From NCBI GenBank assembly GCA_013399875.1, contig VXAZ01009688.1, positions 894,437 to 958,436 on the forward strand: 64,000 nt of DNA, written 5' to 3'. This DNA is from Gymnorhina tibicen. Its lineage: Eukaryota > Chordata > Aves > Passeriformes > Artamidae. Below the pieces are notes generated by a model. It had not been told where the DNA came from. It did no database searches and saw only the letters and a list, made by a program, of their open reading frames with translations. Position numbers and translations under genes: made by a program. Each line of letters begins with the position of its first letter. Position 1 is the first letter of the stretch. Positions 1 through 29,415 of the stretch are shown piece by piece.

Positions 1-731
1 TCTCATAGTTCCTAGTCCAATCCGATGTAAGCAGAATAGGCTGTGCCCTCTTAAGTATTAGTTTGGTTGGAAGTCTTGAATGTGCAGCCCAAAGAGTTAA
101 ATTTCTGTTTTGTGATGCATGTCAGGAATAAGTGCTGAGCTGCTGCAACTTGCACGTGACTTTGCCACTTGAGACTTTGGGTTGCACATTTATCTCCATT
201 TGCAAAGATATTACACTGTCTTACAGTACTTTTATCTTATCGTCTTCTTACTCCCTCTCCTCTCTCTGAGCTCCTTTCATGCTGGATTTTCGGAATGGTT
301 TAAAAACTAGAAGCATATGCAGCAGGCTTTGACAATACGATCAGTTCTGTGCCCTTCCTTGTAATAGTTTCCTGAAATTTCCTTGTCTGTGTCACACCTC
401 ACATCAAAATGGAGAAGCTATAAAATAGCCAGAATAAAAGCATGTAATATTTTAATTGACACTTTGTATTTCTTGGGGGACTGACACGCTCAGCTCCCTT
501 GGCTGCCGTGCTGCTCCTGTCAGGGCCGAGCTGCTTTGGCTGTACCTTGCTCCTTTCCTGTAACAACTCAGTCACACTCAGAGCCCTTCAGGTTCAGGAC
601 TACACAAACCTAAACCCAGCAGACTTCTGCTTGTCCTTTTTGCATGAAGACAGCTTGATTCATGCAGAATAATATTTGGGTATTTCTGGGTTTTCAAGTT
701 AATACCTTTTATTTTTTATTATTTTCAATAG
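1..731 (+). other. IFT122 intron, left edge
   Basis: No exon is recognised. The preceding IFT122 exon must lie left of the window. I see no repeat or other feature here. Confidence 0.7.
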
Positions 732-16809
<16,078 letters not shown>

Positions 16810-16966
16810 AGAAAACCAGTTTTTTACCTCAACAGCAGACTCCCCTGTTGGCTTGGCAAAACACTTCTTAGATCTGTAGAGCTTTCCTAACAACTGGTTA
16901 TGTCATCTTGTCCCATTTTGTATGTAAGAGTGGAACCAAGCTGAAGAATTGTAATTATTTTTTAAA

Positions 16967-16972
16967 ATTAAA
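16967..16972 (+). terminator. IFT122: IFT122 proximal poly(A) signal (ATTAAA)
   Basis: ATTAAA 158 bp after the stop, followed by a GT/T-rich stretch (16977-17010) of the kind found downstream of cleavage sites. Probably one of two alternatives. Confidence 0.5.
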
Positions 16973-17132
16973 ATGTCTGGTTTTTGTGAATGTGCTGTGC
17001 ATTTTCCAGGCAAGCAGCTGAAGTGCCACAGACTTTTACAGGAATGTTTCTAGGATCAAGTTCAGCCTTTAAGTAATTGTTTTTACTCCAGATTGTGCTC
17101 CTTATAACACACCATTTATTGACAGATCTTCA

Positions 17133-17138
17133 AATAAA
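17133..17138 (+). terminator. IFT122: IFT122 distal poly(A) signal (AATAAA)
   Basis: Canonical AATAAA 324 bp after the stop with T-rich sequence just downstream. The likely end of the gene. Confidence 0.55.
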
Positions 17139-20100
17139 TGGGACTATTTTTCACTATTCATTGTCTCAGAATTTGCTATAATACTGATACTTCTGATCTT
17201 GAATTTCTTTCTCCTTTCTATTCCGTTTAGGCAAGAACAGCATTTAGAGTTTAGAGCCCTTCAAATATAATCGGAAGAGTTCCACTGCTCTTGGCACAGG
17301 GGGCATCTCACAGCCAGCCTGGGGCAGGTGGTGGCTGAATCTGTGTGGAGTTCCTGTGGTTAAAGTGCAGGATGTCAGACTGTGCATACCTGAGTTCCGT
17401 GGCGCTGCCATGGAGGGCCGTGCTAAGGCAGTGCTGCTGAGCAGGGTGTCCCCAGCACGGTGCCAGTCCTGAGCCAAGGGCAAGCTGTGTGTGCAGGTGG
17501 GAGAGGACAGCCCCGCTGCTCGCTGCTGCAGCCTCCTGTGGAGGCACCAGACACGGGGGGCGTCAGTCCCAGGCAGCACCTGAGCCCCCACGCTGGCTCG
17601 CTCTCCCTACAGGACTGGCCAGGAAACGGGAGAACAAAAGCCAAGAAACTCCTGTGTTGAGATAAAGACAGCTTAATAGCTGAAGCAGTGCTCTGCGTGC
17701 AGGCAAAGCAAAGCAAGAAGGAATTCATTCCCTGCTTCCTGGAGAGCGGGGCTCAGCGTGAGTAACCGTCATCGGGAAGGCGAACACCACAAACAACATC
17801 CTCCCTCCTTCCCCCTTTCCCTGAGCTTTTATTTTGGAGCACAACATCATCTGGAGTGGAACGCCCCTTTGGCCAGCTGTCCCAGCTCTGTCCCTCTCTG
17901 TTCCCTGCCCTGCTCTGGCCTCTGCTGCTGAGGGGGACAGAGCAGGGAGAATGGAGACCCCAGTGCTCAGCACCGGGGTATTCCCAGTGCCTCTTTGGAC
18001 ACGAGCGCACGGCCCCCACTGTGCTGCGGTGAGGGAAGTGAACTCTGTGCCAGTAACACCAACATACCCGCGGGCAGGGGAATCTCACGAGGACGGTCAC
18101 AGGGTCATTCCCAGCAGCGGGAGGATTCACGTAGGTAACCGGCTCGGCTGGAGCTGGGAAGTGGTGTCTCCCTTGACTTTAATCCAGTATGAACTGTGCC
18201 CATGTTGCCACGAGTTCTGTTGTGATGGCAGCCTGCTTGTTCAGCCTGCCTTTACCCGGAGTGGGAAAGGACATGGGCAACTGGCTGAGGTGGTTGGTGC
18301 CGCCGAGCAGCTCCCATGGGAGCAGCACTTTGCACGTGAAACGGGATGTCTGTCTGCTCGAGTTCCTCTGGAAAAGGAGACCCTGCAGTCGCAATGCTGG
18401 GTTTCTGAGTCCCTCAGTGGTTCCTGACCAAGTTTGCTTGATTTACCACTTTAAAAACATTCTGTTCTAATTACAGCTCGTCTGCTTTCTGACTCAGCTG
18501 TCACTGTTTGCAGTGAAGACTCTGCTATTGACATGGATAAACAATGCTGTTTGAGACGAGAGCCAGGGTGGAATTCAGCTCCTTCTGGAACTGAGCTGGC
18601 TGTGCAGAGCCAGTGGGAATGAAAAATTATAAAAATGAAGAGAAAGGGTTTGCTGTGACACAGAGACGAAATGGACCAAGCGAGGAAGCTTTATTTTGTT
18701 TTAACAACTCTGTGAATACAGTCTAGATTTGAAAAGCGTTTTGGGCTTTCTGGGCAGAAACACTCTGCATGTCTCATACATGATGAAGGTGTTCTAGTCC
18801 AGGCTGCTCTATGCTGTGGAGCCTGCCAGCCGACTTCAAGCTGAGGAGTCCCTGGAGGTACAAGAGGTCCCACCATGGCACTTTGGTTGGAAGGTGTTGT
18901 GAGCAATTTGCCCCATTCCTCTATCTCTGCTGCCTGCCTGTCCCATTGCTGCGTCCAGTGGTGACGCACACCAGCCCTAAGCTCTGCACAGCAGCTGCTA
19001 CCTCAGCAGTGGCTTATTGCATCAGCTTAAAGTGTTTTAGGAAATAAACCTTTAATCCCTGTGTGCTCAGGTACAAGTGAAACAGCTGCATTTGCAATTA
19101 GAAAGTGGCACTGCTATGGCCTTGGCAACAAGTGTGAGAAATTAATTGAGAGGGACTTAGGGTAAGCAGTGTGTGAGGACCTGATGTTTTCATGTTAAGG
19201 TGAAGGAAGACCTTTGGGACTGTCCAGACTGTGGCCTGCATTGGGCTGCCTGCAAGGTCTGCCCTGGTCTGTGGTGCCAGCATTTCAGCTCCTTCCACCT
19301 TCCCCACTTAAGCAGGTTTCCCAGCTTGGTCTCTGCTCTAAGGAGAGTACAGCGCTTTGTGCTTTTTTCCATTAAACTTATTGCTAAACTAACCTACAAG
19401 GAACATTGGTGAAAACTAGGCCAGGACTGGAGGAAGTTTATTAAGGCCGAGAGGACATGAGCTTCTGCCCACCTGGCACCCGTGAGCTCCAGCAGCTCTG
19501 GTACATCCTCCAGTGCTGGATGAGGCCCTTGCGTTCACCTGCTCCTGGCTGTGAGGAACACTCAGCTCAGCCCTCAGCGCAAGGGGAGGTGGGTGCTCAG
19601 CTCCCTTCCAGCCTCTGTCATCTACAAAGGGGCAAAGAGTCTCTTTGTGCTCACTTCCTGTACATTTTGTCCCACTGCCTCTGAAGAATTAAGAGAAAAT
19701 AATGTGTAACTCAGCTGCTGGTTGGCACAAGGAATGTTTCAAGCATAACTGAGTGCATAGAGCGGTGAGTCGGAGAGACACAGAGGACGTGGAAGGCTCC
19801 AACAACAGCCTTCCCTGTGGAGTTTGATGGTTATGCAAGGTTTGAGGAGACTGAGGTTGTCTGTCAACCAGCATATGAAGATGAGTGTTGGCTTTGGCTC
19901 TGAACCTCCCATCAGTGCCCTGGTCCAGCAGCCTTCTCAGCACTGTTGCAGAATGATTCCAGTCCAGGACAGATGGACCAGGTTATTTATTGAGTGTTAC
20001 CAATGTAGTTGGCATGACTCCAGATCAGATACAAAGACAGGCACAGAGGAGATGGCATAACTGGTAACCTGCCAGTGGGGCCAGTGTTTCACGGTGGTGG

Positions 20101-20560
20101 TCAAACCTCCACAGCCAAATCCTGAGTAGAGAGGTGGCTGGAGCATGTGGAAGGTTTGGTCATGCTGCCTTCTGCAGCCTCCCACAGGGACTGGCAGTTA
20201 CGTGGGGACGGCTCTCCAGTGGGGACTGGCTGGTCTCACAGACCACTTTCCCCTTGTGGGAATGGGGCTGGGACACCCCTCTGTCACTGAGGGACCACAC
20301 CACGCCTACCCAGCCCAGCCACCATTTGCAGCCCCCAAACTCACAATCCTGGGGTTTGAACCACCCACATCCCTCCTGTTAGTGGGGAATGGAAAGGGAG
20401 AGTGAGGCTGTGTGAGTGGAGCTCCTGCCTGGTTTGAGCCCCTCCAAATGAATAGTGTGGTGCAGAGCTACCTCTTTATATATGTGACCATGAACCGTGG
20501 TCTCCAACGATGACAGCACTGGCCAGAAACTGGTGTCACCTTAACACCTTCCCAGGAAAG
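17139..20560. other. IFT122-RHO intergenic region
   Basis: 3.4 kb without a recognisable exon. Short open frames (for example 17834-18427) show no conserved family. The one segment that stands out is 18460-18545, a candidate rod enhancer listed separately. Confidence 0.8.
18460..18545 (+). promoter_or_regulatory. Candidate distal RHO enhancer (RER-like)
   Basis: TAATTA (18468-18473), a homeodomain/CRX-like core, is followed 17 bp later by TGACTCAGC (18490-18498), a MARE/NRL-like element. The pair lies about 2.2 kb upstream of the RHO TATA box. In mammals the rhodopsin enhancer region sits about 2 kb upstream and binds CRX and NRL (established). Assignment here rests on position and the two motifs, so it is an inference. 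Confidence 0.45.
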
Positions 20561-20561
20561 C

Positions 20562-20616
20562 CAATTACGCCGGGATGATTATGATTAATAATTCTCTAAA
20601 CCCTAATCGTGCTGAC
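20562..20616 (+). promoter_or_regulatory. RHO: RHO proximal promoter, CRX/NRL-like sites
   Basis: Ordered photoreceptor motifs upstream of the TATA box: CAATTA (20562-20567, Ret-1-like), GATTAA (20583-20588), CTAATC (20603-20608, CRX/BAT-1-like) and, one base later, TGCTGAC (20610-20616), a half NRL response element. CRX and NRL act together on rod opsin promoters (established); binding here is inferred. Confidence 0.7.
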
Positions 20617-20648
20617 ACCAGTGCCTGGAGCTTACCCTGGGGGCGCTT

Positions 20649-20654
20649 TATAAG
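20649..20654 (+). promoter_or_regulatory. RHO: RHO TATA box
   Basis: TATAAG in the context CTTTATAAGAG, 154 bp upstream of the ATG. Transcription would start near 20680, giving a 5'UTR of about 120 nt. Confidence 0.75.
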
Positions 20655-20802
20655 AGGTGCCCTGTGGAGGTGAATGTAACTAGTTCTCCTTGGGGTGACA
20701 GTGAAGGCTGAGAGGTGGCAGGAGCTCCATTTCAGAGGCAATTTCCCCCTTGCACAAAAGAACTCCCAGAGTAAGAGCAAAAAACGCTCACAAACTGCAA
20801 CC

Positions 20803-23560
<2,758 letters not shown>

Positions 23561-23734
23561 GCCCCACGGGAGCAGCCAGTCCCTGGGGTGCTGCCCTGGG
23601 AGCACAAACTTAGCCCCACTGCCACCACCACCTGCCCCTGCTTCACCGTGGCCAAGGCCCTGTGGGGCGGGCTCCTCGCTCCTGGCACTAGGAACCCTGG
23701 GAACAAGGCTGAAAATGTGTACACACGTTTTGTA

Positions 23735-23740
23735 ATTAAA
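23735..23740 (+). terminator. RHO: RHO proximal poly(A) signal (ATTAAA)
   Basis: ATTAAA 175 bp after the stop, in the context TTTTGTAATTAAAATGC. It would give a short 3'UTR. Confidence 0.55.
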
Positions 23741-24179
23741 ATGCAAAGGCTTAGCTTCTCTGGCGTAAATCTGTGCATTTCTGTTGACTTGCTGAGAGCT
23801 CATGCCCCTTCTCTGAGTGCAGACTGGGTTGGAGAGCTCTGCTGTGCCTGGGCCACGGCAGAGCTGTCCTTGCCTCCCTCAACCCACCCTGACACCCCAG
23901 CCAGGGCACATTCTGCATCTGCTGCTGCCGGGGCCAGGGCTGGGGCCACTTTCTGGCTCTGTTGCCAGAGATGCATCCTAGCCAGTGCTGCCCAGCCGCT
24001 CAGCCCCATCACGCTCTGGCTGCCCAGAGCAGATTTGGCTGCTGCAAAGTGCCCCGGCTCTGCCAGATGCTCCCAGCTCCAGCCCTGTCCCATCTGCCAG
24101 AAGTCCTGGGAGGCACCGTGATTCCTCTGGGGGGATGGGACAGATACCAGTGCACGGGTCCTGCCTGGCAGGCAGGTGG

Positions 24180-24510
24180 CACGGAGGGCCCTGCCAGCAC
24201 AGCGCAGCCGCGCGCGGCCGCAGCGCTCGGGGACAGCTCGGCGTTCAGTGCTCCAGCACGGCTGCAGCAGCACACGGGCCGAGTTTGCACCCTCAGCAGC
24301 AGCTCTGCTCCGTGTACCCCAGGAGCCCTTCCCCGCGGTCCCACCTCTCTTCCTTACGCATCTTTGGACCCCTAGGGCCAAGCCCCCAACAAGCTCCCCC
24401 ATGGCCCTCCCCATTTTGGCTGTGGTCAGTTTGGCCTCGGCCCAGCGGGAGGTTTTGGGCAGCTCCGGCGCTGCTCAGGCTCGCCGGGCGCGGGGCTGAT
24501 CTCCCCCCAC
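24180..24510. other. CpG-rich block in RHO 3' region
   Basis: Dense CpG (for example a GCGCGCGGCCGC-like run near 24210 and CGCCGGGCGCGGGG near 24485) in an otherwise CpG-poor intergenic segment. No open frame here has a recognisable family. It could be a small CpG island or an unannotated promoter. Confidence 0.5.
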
Positions 24511-24775
24511 GCCGCAGCAGGCAGGACCCAGCAGCATATGGCTCAGCGATGCCGACATATGTTCCAAGCACTACAAGATGGCATATTGCAATTGTAGCAG
24601 TGTTCTTCATTTTTATTTTTAGTTCAATTATACAAATAAGATGTTTTTCTCACTGTTCAGTGTTATCAAAATTTGAAACTATTTTTGTATATTATTATCC
24701 TCTCTGATTTGTAATCCTATGCAGCTTTGCAAGGACTAATAGGGAATGTATAGAGCCCATGCGAGTTAAACCCTT

Positions 24776-24781
24776 AATAAA
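24776..24781 (+). terminator. RHO: RHO distal poly(A) signal (AATAAA)
   Basis: AATAAA about 1.2 kb after the stop, preceded by AT-rich sequence and followed by a T-rich tract. Alternative rhodopsin 3' ends are known in vertebrates; use of this one is inferred. Confidence 0.5.
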
Positions 24782-26217
24782 GAGCAATTTGCAAGTACAA
24801 TTCTCTCATTATTTTTTTTATCGATACTTCTGCATATTCAGTGAAATCTAAAGATTAGAGTTTTATGAATAATTCAGTGTTTAGGCTGATGTCTGATTCA
24901 TATACTTCAAATCTGGGAGGTGGTTTTGGAGGGAAGAGGAGGAAGGATTCAGTGTTTATTTGCTGTCCGTGAGGCTGTGCTCCCCAGGAGTGTGGTGATG
25001 CCTGGCCCTGGCACAAGGCCTGGCCCCGAGCCCGCAGGCTGTCTCCCCACACTGTGCCACCCGGCCGCTGCTGGTGGTGCTAGGGGCAAGCAAGGGTTTG
25101 GGGCCCTCCTGCCAGCTCAGCCAGGTGCCAGAGGCATCACAGATCTACCAGTGAGGTGATGGATGGGTCTAGGATGAGGAAATGCACCCAAACCTTCTGT
25201 GGTGCCAGCCCCAGCAGCCCTCCTGTGCCCCCAGTGTCCCCTTCCTGGGGAATTTAGAAATGGACTGGAAATGGATCAAGAAACAGGTTGGTGCTGGTCT
25301 GGGGGGGAGGAGAGCATGTGGGGCTCCAGGCAATGGGTCTGTCTCCCAGCTCCTTGCTCCAGACCTGGCTCCTACTGGCACCTCAGCCAGGATCTGGCCC
25401 CTGGGCTCAGGAGGTGGGCGCAGACCTTGACAAAGGTCTCCGTGCTTTGCAGGTCCATTGCTGTGGTCTGCTGAGATGGCCGTGAACCCGTCCTGCCATC
25501 ATGTAATCCTGCTTTACAGCTTCCTCACTTTTCCAACAGACAATGCACACAAAAGCCCTGCGAGTCCTGCATGAAGAGGGCGGTCCCCACAGTGGGGACA
25601 TTTGCACTGTTTCTACACCAAAGAGCCACTGGTGATTTACTCGGGTTCTCCTCACAAGCACAGGTGCCTGCACACAGGGGTCATGGAAGCGACATGGCTG
25701 CCCGTGTCCAGGGCTGGGAGTGCTCTCCCTGAACATGGTGGGATTCAGTGGCTGGGGCAAATGGTTGTCCTGCTTGTGATGCCTGGGGATACTGGGGGAG
25801 AGTTGCTCCTCCTGCCTCTGCTGGCTGACCAAGCAGCTATTCATTTTCCTTCTCTCACGTGTGGAATCTTCCCCGTCCCCCCCATTATCAGAGCCCCATT
25901 TCCCAGTGAGGCCATACTTGGTGAAGGGAGACACACTGGCAATGGGTCTGTGTGGGCCCCATGGTCTGGCTGGTTCCCTGTGCACCCCACAGCAAGCGTT
26001 GTCAGCAAGCTGCAATCCCAGCACCCCAACACCCACCTAGCAGCAGGTAGACACCTTTCATCTGCCTGTTTAGGGCAATCATCCTGCAAACCCCCCATCT
26101 CTCATCCCTCTCCGAACCCTCTGCTTAGGTGTGCCCCTTCTCTCCAGCCCCTCACAAAGCTTTGGCAAAGGCCCTTCAACTTCCAGACCCCAGCTCCCAC
26201 CAGGGCTTCAACCAGAG
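24782..26217. other. RHO-H1-8 intergenic region
   Basis: 1.4 kb. Open frames on both strands (such as 25407-26036 minus) have no recognisable product and no splice context. Nothing else seen. Confidence 0.75.
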
Positions 26218-26269
26218 CAATTAGCAGCTGCCAACAAGCACCTGCAGCCAGGCTGCTCATCAGATAAAT
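26218..26269 (+). promoter_or_regulatory. H1-8: Candidate H1-8 oocyte promoter
   Basis: Within 140 bp of the start codon lie CAATTA (26218-26223, the complement TAATTG is the NOBOX core), two E-boxes CAGCTG (26225-26230) and CACCTG (26239-26244), and a TATA-like GATAAAT (26263-26269) 92 bp before the ATG. NOBOX and FIGLA drive oocyte genes through such sites (established); use here is inferred. Confidence 0.5.
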
Positions 26270-26354
26270 TGGATGGAGGTGAGCTGGGTATGTGAGCAGG
26301 GTTTTTGGTGCTGTGGGTAGAGTTGCCTGTACCTGCCTGGGTTTGTGTGCTGCC

Positions 26355-26370
26355 ATGGAGCCTCAGCTGG
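26355..26370 (+). CDS. H1-8: H1-8 exon 1 (16 coding nt)
   Basis: ATG GAG CCT CAG CTG G, codes MEPQL plus one base, in GCCATGG context; donor GTAAGG. The phase fits both possible acceptors of exon 2. Its shortness makes it the least certain exon of the gene. Confidence 0.75.
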
Positions 26371-27633
26371 GTAAGGGGTCTGCAAATGCTGTGGGGTCCT
26401 TTGGTGCTGGGCTTGGCTCAGGCTGTGGTTGGGCTATGGTGGCTGTGGTCCCCGGAAGGCTGCAGGGATGAGCAGGGTTGTGGCTGCTTGGCTTCTGGGG
26501 CTCTGCAGCCCCTGGGGGTGTGAATGTCTTGGGACTGGACTCCAGTCTCAAATGGTGCCTCTTCCAGCAGCCAAACCTGCTGGCATACCCCAGCGCTGTC
26601 GGGCCCAGCACCCTCCAACCCTGCAGATGGTCAAGGAGGCGCTGCGGGCCCACGATGAGAAGAAGGGTGCCTCTGTTGTTGCCATCAAGCGTTTCATCCT
26701 GGCCAAGTACCCCACTGTGGACCCCATCCGCCTCAAGTACCTGCTGAAGCAGGCGCTGAGCAAGGGGCTGAGCTGCGGGGACCTGGTGCGGCCCCACCAC
26801 TCTTCTTCTGTGGGAGCCACTGGCACCTACAAGGTGAGCAAGGGCTGCTGGAGCCACAGGGCTGGGGCCTGAGGCGCTGCCTGGCCCTGCTGACACCCCT
26901 CTCTCGCCTCCAGTTAGCGCGCAAGAAGCCACGGCACAAGCAGCAGCTGGGCCAGGCAGATCCTGACAGAGGGCAGGCCCCAAAGGCAGGACAGAAAGGG
27001 AGCACCAAGGCCCCCGTGGCAGGAGCACGACAGCGAGGTAAAGGGCTGCTGCTGCTGTGAGCCAGCTCCCGCTGCCTGGGCCCCGGACTCACCCGCTGCT
27101 GCTCCTCCGCAGGTGCCGCGAAGCAGCAGCCGAAGGCGAAGCCTGTGAACGTGAGTAGGAGCCAGCAGCGGGGTTGGGTGGCTCACGGCATGGCAACACC
27201 CTGAGGTGCTCTCTTCCCTTCCCTCCAGGCCCAGCCACGAGCAGCAGAGAAGCCCAAGAGCGATAGAGTAAAGCACCCCCAAAGTGCTGACCGGCCCCGG
27301 GCTCGTGGCACAGGGCCTTCGGGGCCCCCGAGAACTGCCAGCCACCACCAGGCCCCCCGAAAAGGACGTTCAGGACCCAGCACAGCTCTGGCTGCTGAGA
27401 ATGCAGGAGGGGGTGAAAGTGACAGTTCTGCAGGTGCTGGGGTGAAGGGGCCCCAAAAGGCCCCCAGGGGAAAGAGCAAGGGGAAGGTGCCCAAGGGGGC
27501 ACAGCAGGATGCCCCCAAGGCAGAGGCAGGTCACGACCAGGCAAGGAAGCCCCGGGTGACTCCAGGAGCTGGGATGGGGAAGGCCAGGATGAAGAAGGCA
27601 GCCCCCACGGCAGGGGACAGAAAGGCTCCATAG
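26355..27633 (+). CDS. H1-8: H1-8 (H1FOO), oocyte linker histone, complete
   Basis: Oocyte-specific linker histone H1, which replaces somatic H1 on chromatin in eggs and early embryos. Exons 26355-26370, 26568-26833, 26914-27037, 27113-27150 and 27229-27633 total 849 nt, 282 residues plus TAG, in one frame. Residues about 20-95 form the H1 winged-helix globular domain (HPPTLQMVKEAL; SVVAIKRFILAKYPTVDPIR; KYLLKQALSKGL; GATGTYK). The C-terminal tail is rich in P, A, G, K and R. The family call comes from the H1 fold, the RFILAKYPTVD and GATGTYK motifs resembling H1FOO, the five-exon layout and the place between RHO and PLXND1. The start is the only in-frame ATG joining by phase to exon 2; ACCATGG-like context (GCCATGG). 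Unlike replication histones it has introns and a poly(A) signal. Sure of the gene; exon 1 somewhat less. Confidence 0.92.
26568..26833 (+). CDS. H1-8: H1-8 exon 2, globular domain
   Basis: 266 nt encoding the winged-helix domain, ending GATGTYK in phase 0; donor GTGAGC. The acceptor is a CAGCAG tandem (26565-26570), so splicing could start at 26568 or 26571 and include or skip one Ala. Confidence 0.92.
26914..27037 (+). CDS. H1-8: H1-8 exon 3
   Basis: 124 nt encoding LARKKPRHKQQLGQADPDRG and further basic tail, ending ARQR plus one base of Gly. Donor GTAAAG. Confidence 0.9.
27113..27150 (+). CDS. H1-8: H1-8 exon 4 (38 nt)
   Basis: Small exon encoding GAAKQQPKAKPVN; acceptor CCGCAG, donor GTGAGT. 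Phase fits both neighbours. Confidence 0.88.
27229..27633 (+). CDS. H1-8: H1-8 last exon, basic tail
   Basis: 134 codons and TAG (27631-27633). Low-complexity tail of P, A, G, K and R, ending KKAAPTAGDRKAP. It contains about 16 Lys and 13 Arg, less lysine than a somatic H1 tail. Confidence 0.92.
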   Translation, partial: AQPRAAEKPKSDRVKHPQSADRPRARGTGPSGPPRTASHHQAPRKGRSGPSTALAAENAGGGESDSSAGAGVKGPQKAPRGKSKGKVPKGAQQDAPKAEAGHDQARKPRVTPGAGMGKARMKKAAPTAGDRKAP

Positions 27634-27728
27634 GGAGCTTAACCCTGCTTCAGCTGGCCCCAGGCCCTTGGTGTCTGGGCTGGTTTCAGTCCCTAGGACA
27701 GGTTTTAACTCAGTGTTCACCTCACCCT

Positions 27729-27734
27729 AATAAA
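27729..27734 (+). terminator. H1-8: H1-8 poly(A) signal
   Basis: AATAAA 96 bp after the stop. It shows the transcript is polyadenylated, unlike replication-dependent histone mRNAs; no histone stem-loop is seen. Confidence 0.8.
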
Positions 27735-29395
27735 GCTTCTTTACTTACCTCATGGAATGGCATGACTGTTGTGGGTCCCTGTCCCTGCGATTCCATCTCT
27801 CAGTGCCAAAATCCCCTAGCCCTGTCCTCAAGCTGCACGGTGGGGTGGTAAGCTGATGCTACAGGCTTCAGCTGCCTTGCTGCCCGCCGCCACGGAGATG
27901 TGCTCTCTCTGTCCCCATGTCCCCAGCTGTGGTGCCAAGGGGTTGCTGGGCTTTGGGGGCTGTGTGTGTGCAGGCTGGCAGTGAGCCCCCGTGCCAGGTG
28001 ATGGGCAGGGACCCTGAGATCCATGGGACACAGCTTGGTGACACCCCCAGGAACAGAGAAGCTTGGGCTTGGCCTGTTCTGTTGTGGAACCACGGTGCCC
28101 ACAGCCTGCATGAGGTGTGCAGCCCTCTGTCCTCCTGGCTGCCCTTGTGCTAATGCCTGGCTGAGCTGGGATTACAGGAGCACCAGGGCAGCAGGTCTGG
28201 GTGCACACCATGGGCAAGTGTCTCCCAGCAGAGGTAAAGCAGCCTGTGCTTTAACTATAGTAAGAGGAAGATAAAGGTGTTTTAGGGCTCAGAAACCAAG
28301 TTTGGGGTGTTACTGTAGCCTCCAGTATAGCTCATGCTCTTATTACCTGTCTGTGGCACAGTTCCCACCTACAAACCTGTCTTGTGAGCTCCTGTGGGTC
28401 AGTGTATCACGCTTTCATTTAATAACTTCAATTGCCTGAATTTCTCTTGCTCTGCCCAGAACAGAGCCCTTCTGAAGGTCATGCTGATCATGTAAAGGGT
28501 TACAGTCCTCCTGGGCGGGAGAAAATAAGTGGAAGTAAAACTCTTTCTAAAGAGGATTTTGTTAATCTGCAACTTGCCTTGCCATTGCCCTCCAAGGCTC
28601 CTGGCCTTGCTTTGGGGCTTAAGCAAGAGCTGAGCAAACTAACTTCTCTTAAACTTCAGCGGGGACTGTGTTGATCCATCTTTAATGGAGCTGGAACTCG
28701 TGTCCCCCCAGGGACAGGGTGGGGAATGTGGCTGCAGTAACTGAGCAGAGTTCACTGGATTCTCAGATGGGGGTGGCCTCACAGGGACCACTCACCCGTG
28801 TGGCAATGTCCCCAACAGCGCCAGGCAGGGGCTGTGTCCTCCCCTCTCAGCAGCCACCAGGTGTGAAATGCAAAGCTCCCTTGCCTTGAGAGAGGCCAAA
28901 TAATTAAGTGGCTGGATTTAGTTTTGCAAAGAATCAGCTTCCTAGTGGAAGAAGAAAATCCCTCTGGTGTCTGGAAAGCACAGCCCTTAATAGGGGAGGG
29001 GGAAGATTTAGCAAGCCATGGTTATTAAGGGCCCTGGGCCACAGCTGGTGTTGGGGCTCTGAAGCTGCAGACTCGAGTCTGGCAGTGCAGGGAGGCACCT
29101 GACAGAGGTGAGGGTGCCTGGCCTCAGCTGCTTCTGTGGGGTTACTGATCTTTATGTGCACAGCACTGGTCAGTTCAGGTGCTGTTGTCCTCGTGCCAGT
29201 TGTCCCCTCCCGTGCCTGGTCCGGGAAGGAACCGTGGCACTGGCTGTGGGAGTGGGGTGTGGAGAGCCCCGAGGGGTACAAACCTGTCCTCACTGGGCTG
29301 CTGCCCTGCGCGTGGTGTGTCTTGCATGTGCAAAGCTTGTCTGTGCAGGTGTCTTCCACGTGTGTCCTCCCCATGTGCTTGGCAGGAACTGCACT
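27735..29395. other. H1-8/PLXND1 intergenic region
   Basis: 1.7 kb between convergent genes. Nothing recognised: no exon, repeat or RNA gene. Confidence 0.75.
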
Positions 29396-29415
29396 CCACA
29401 GGTTCAGCACCTTGT

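Noticed and set aside
17834..18427. 197-residue plus-strand open frame between IFT122 and RHO
   Set aside because: No recognisable family, no splice or promoter context; chance frame in GC-rich DNA.
25407..26036. 209-residue minus-strand open frame
   Set aside because: No recognisable domain and low-complexity composition; likely chance.
26429..26872. 147-residue open frame as the H1-8 protein
   Set aside because: Its first part is intron read-through with no H1 similarity; the 16-nt exon joins exon 2 in phase.
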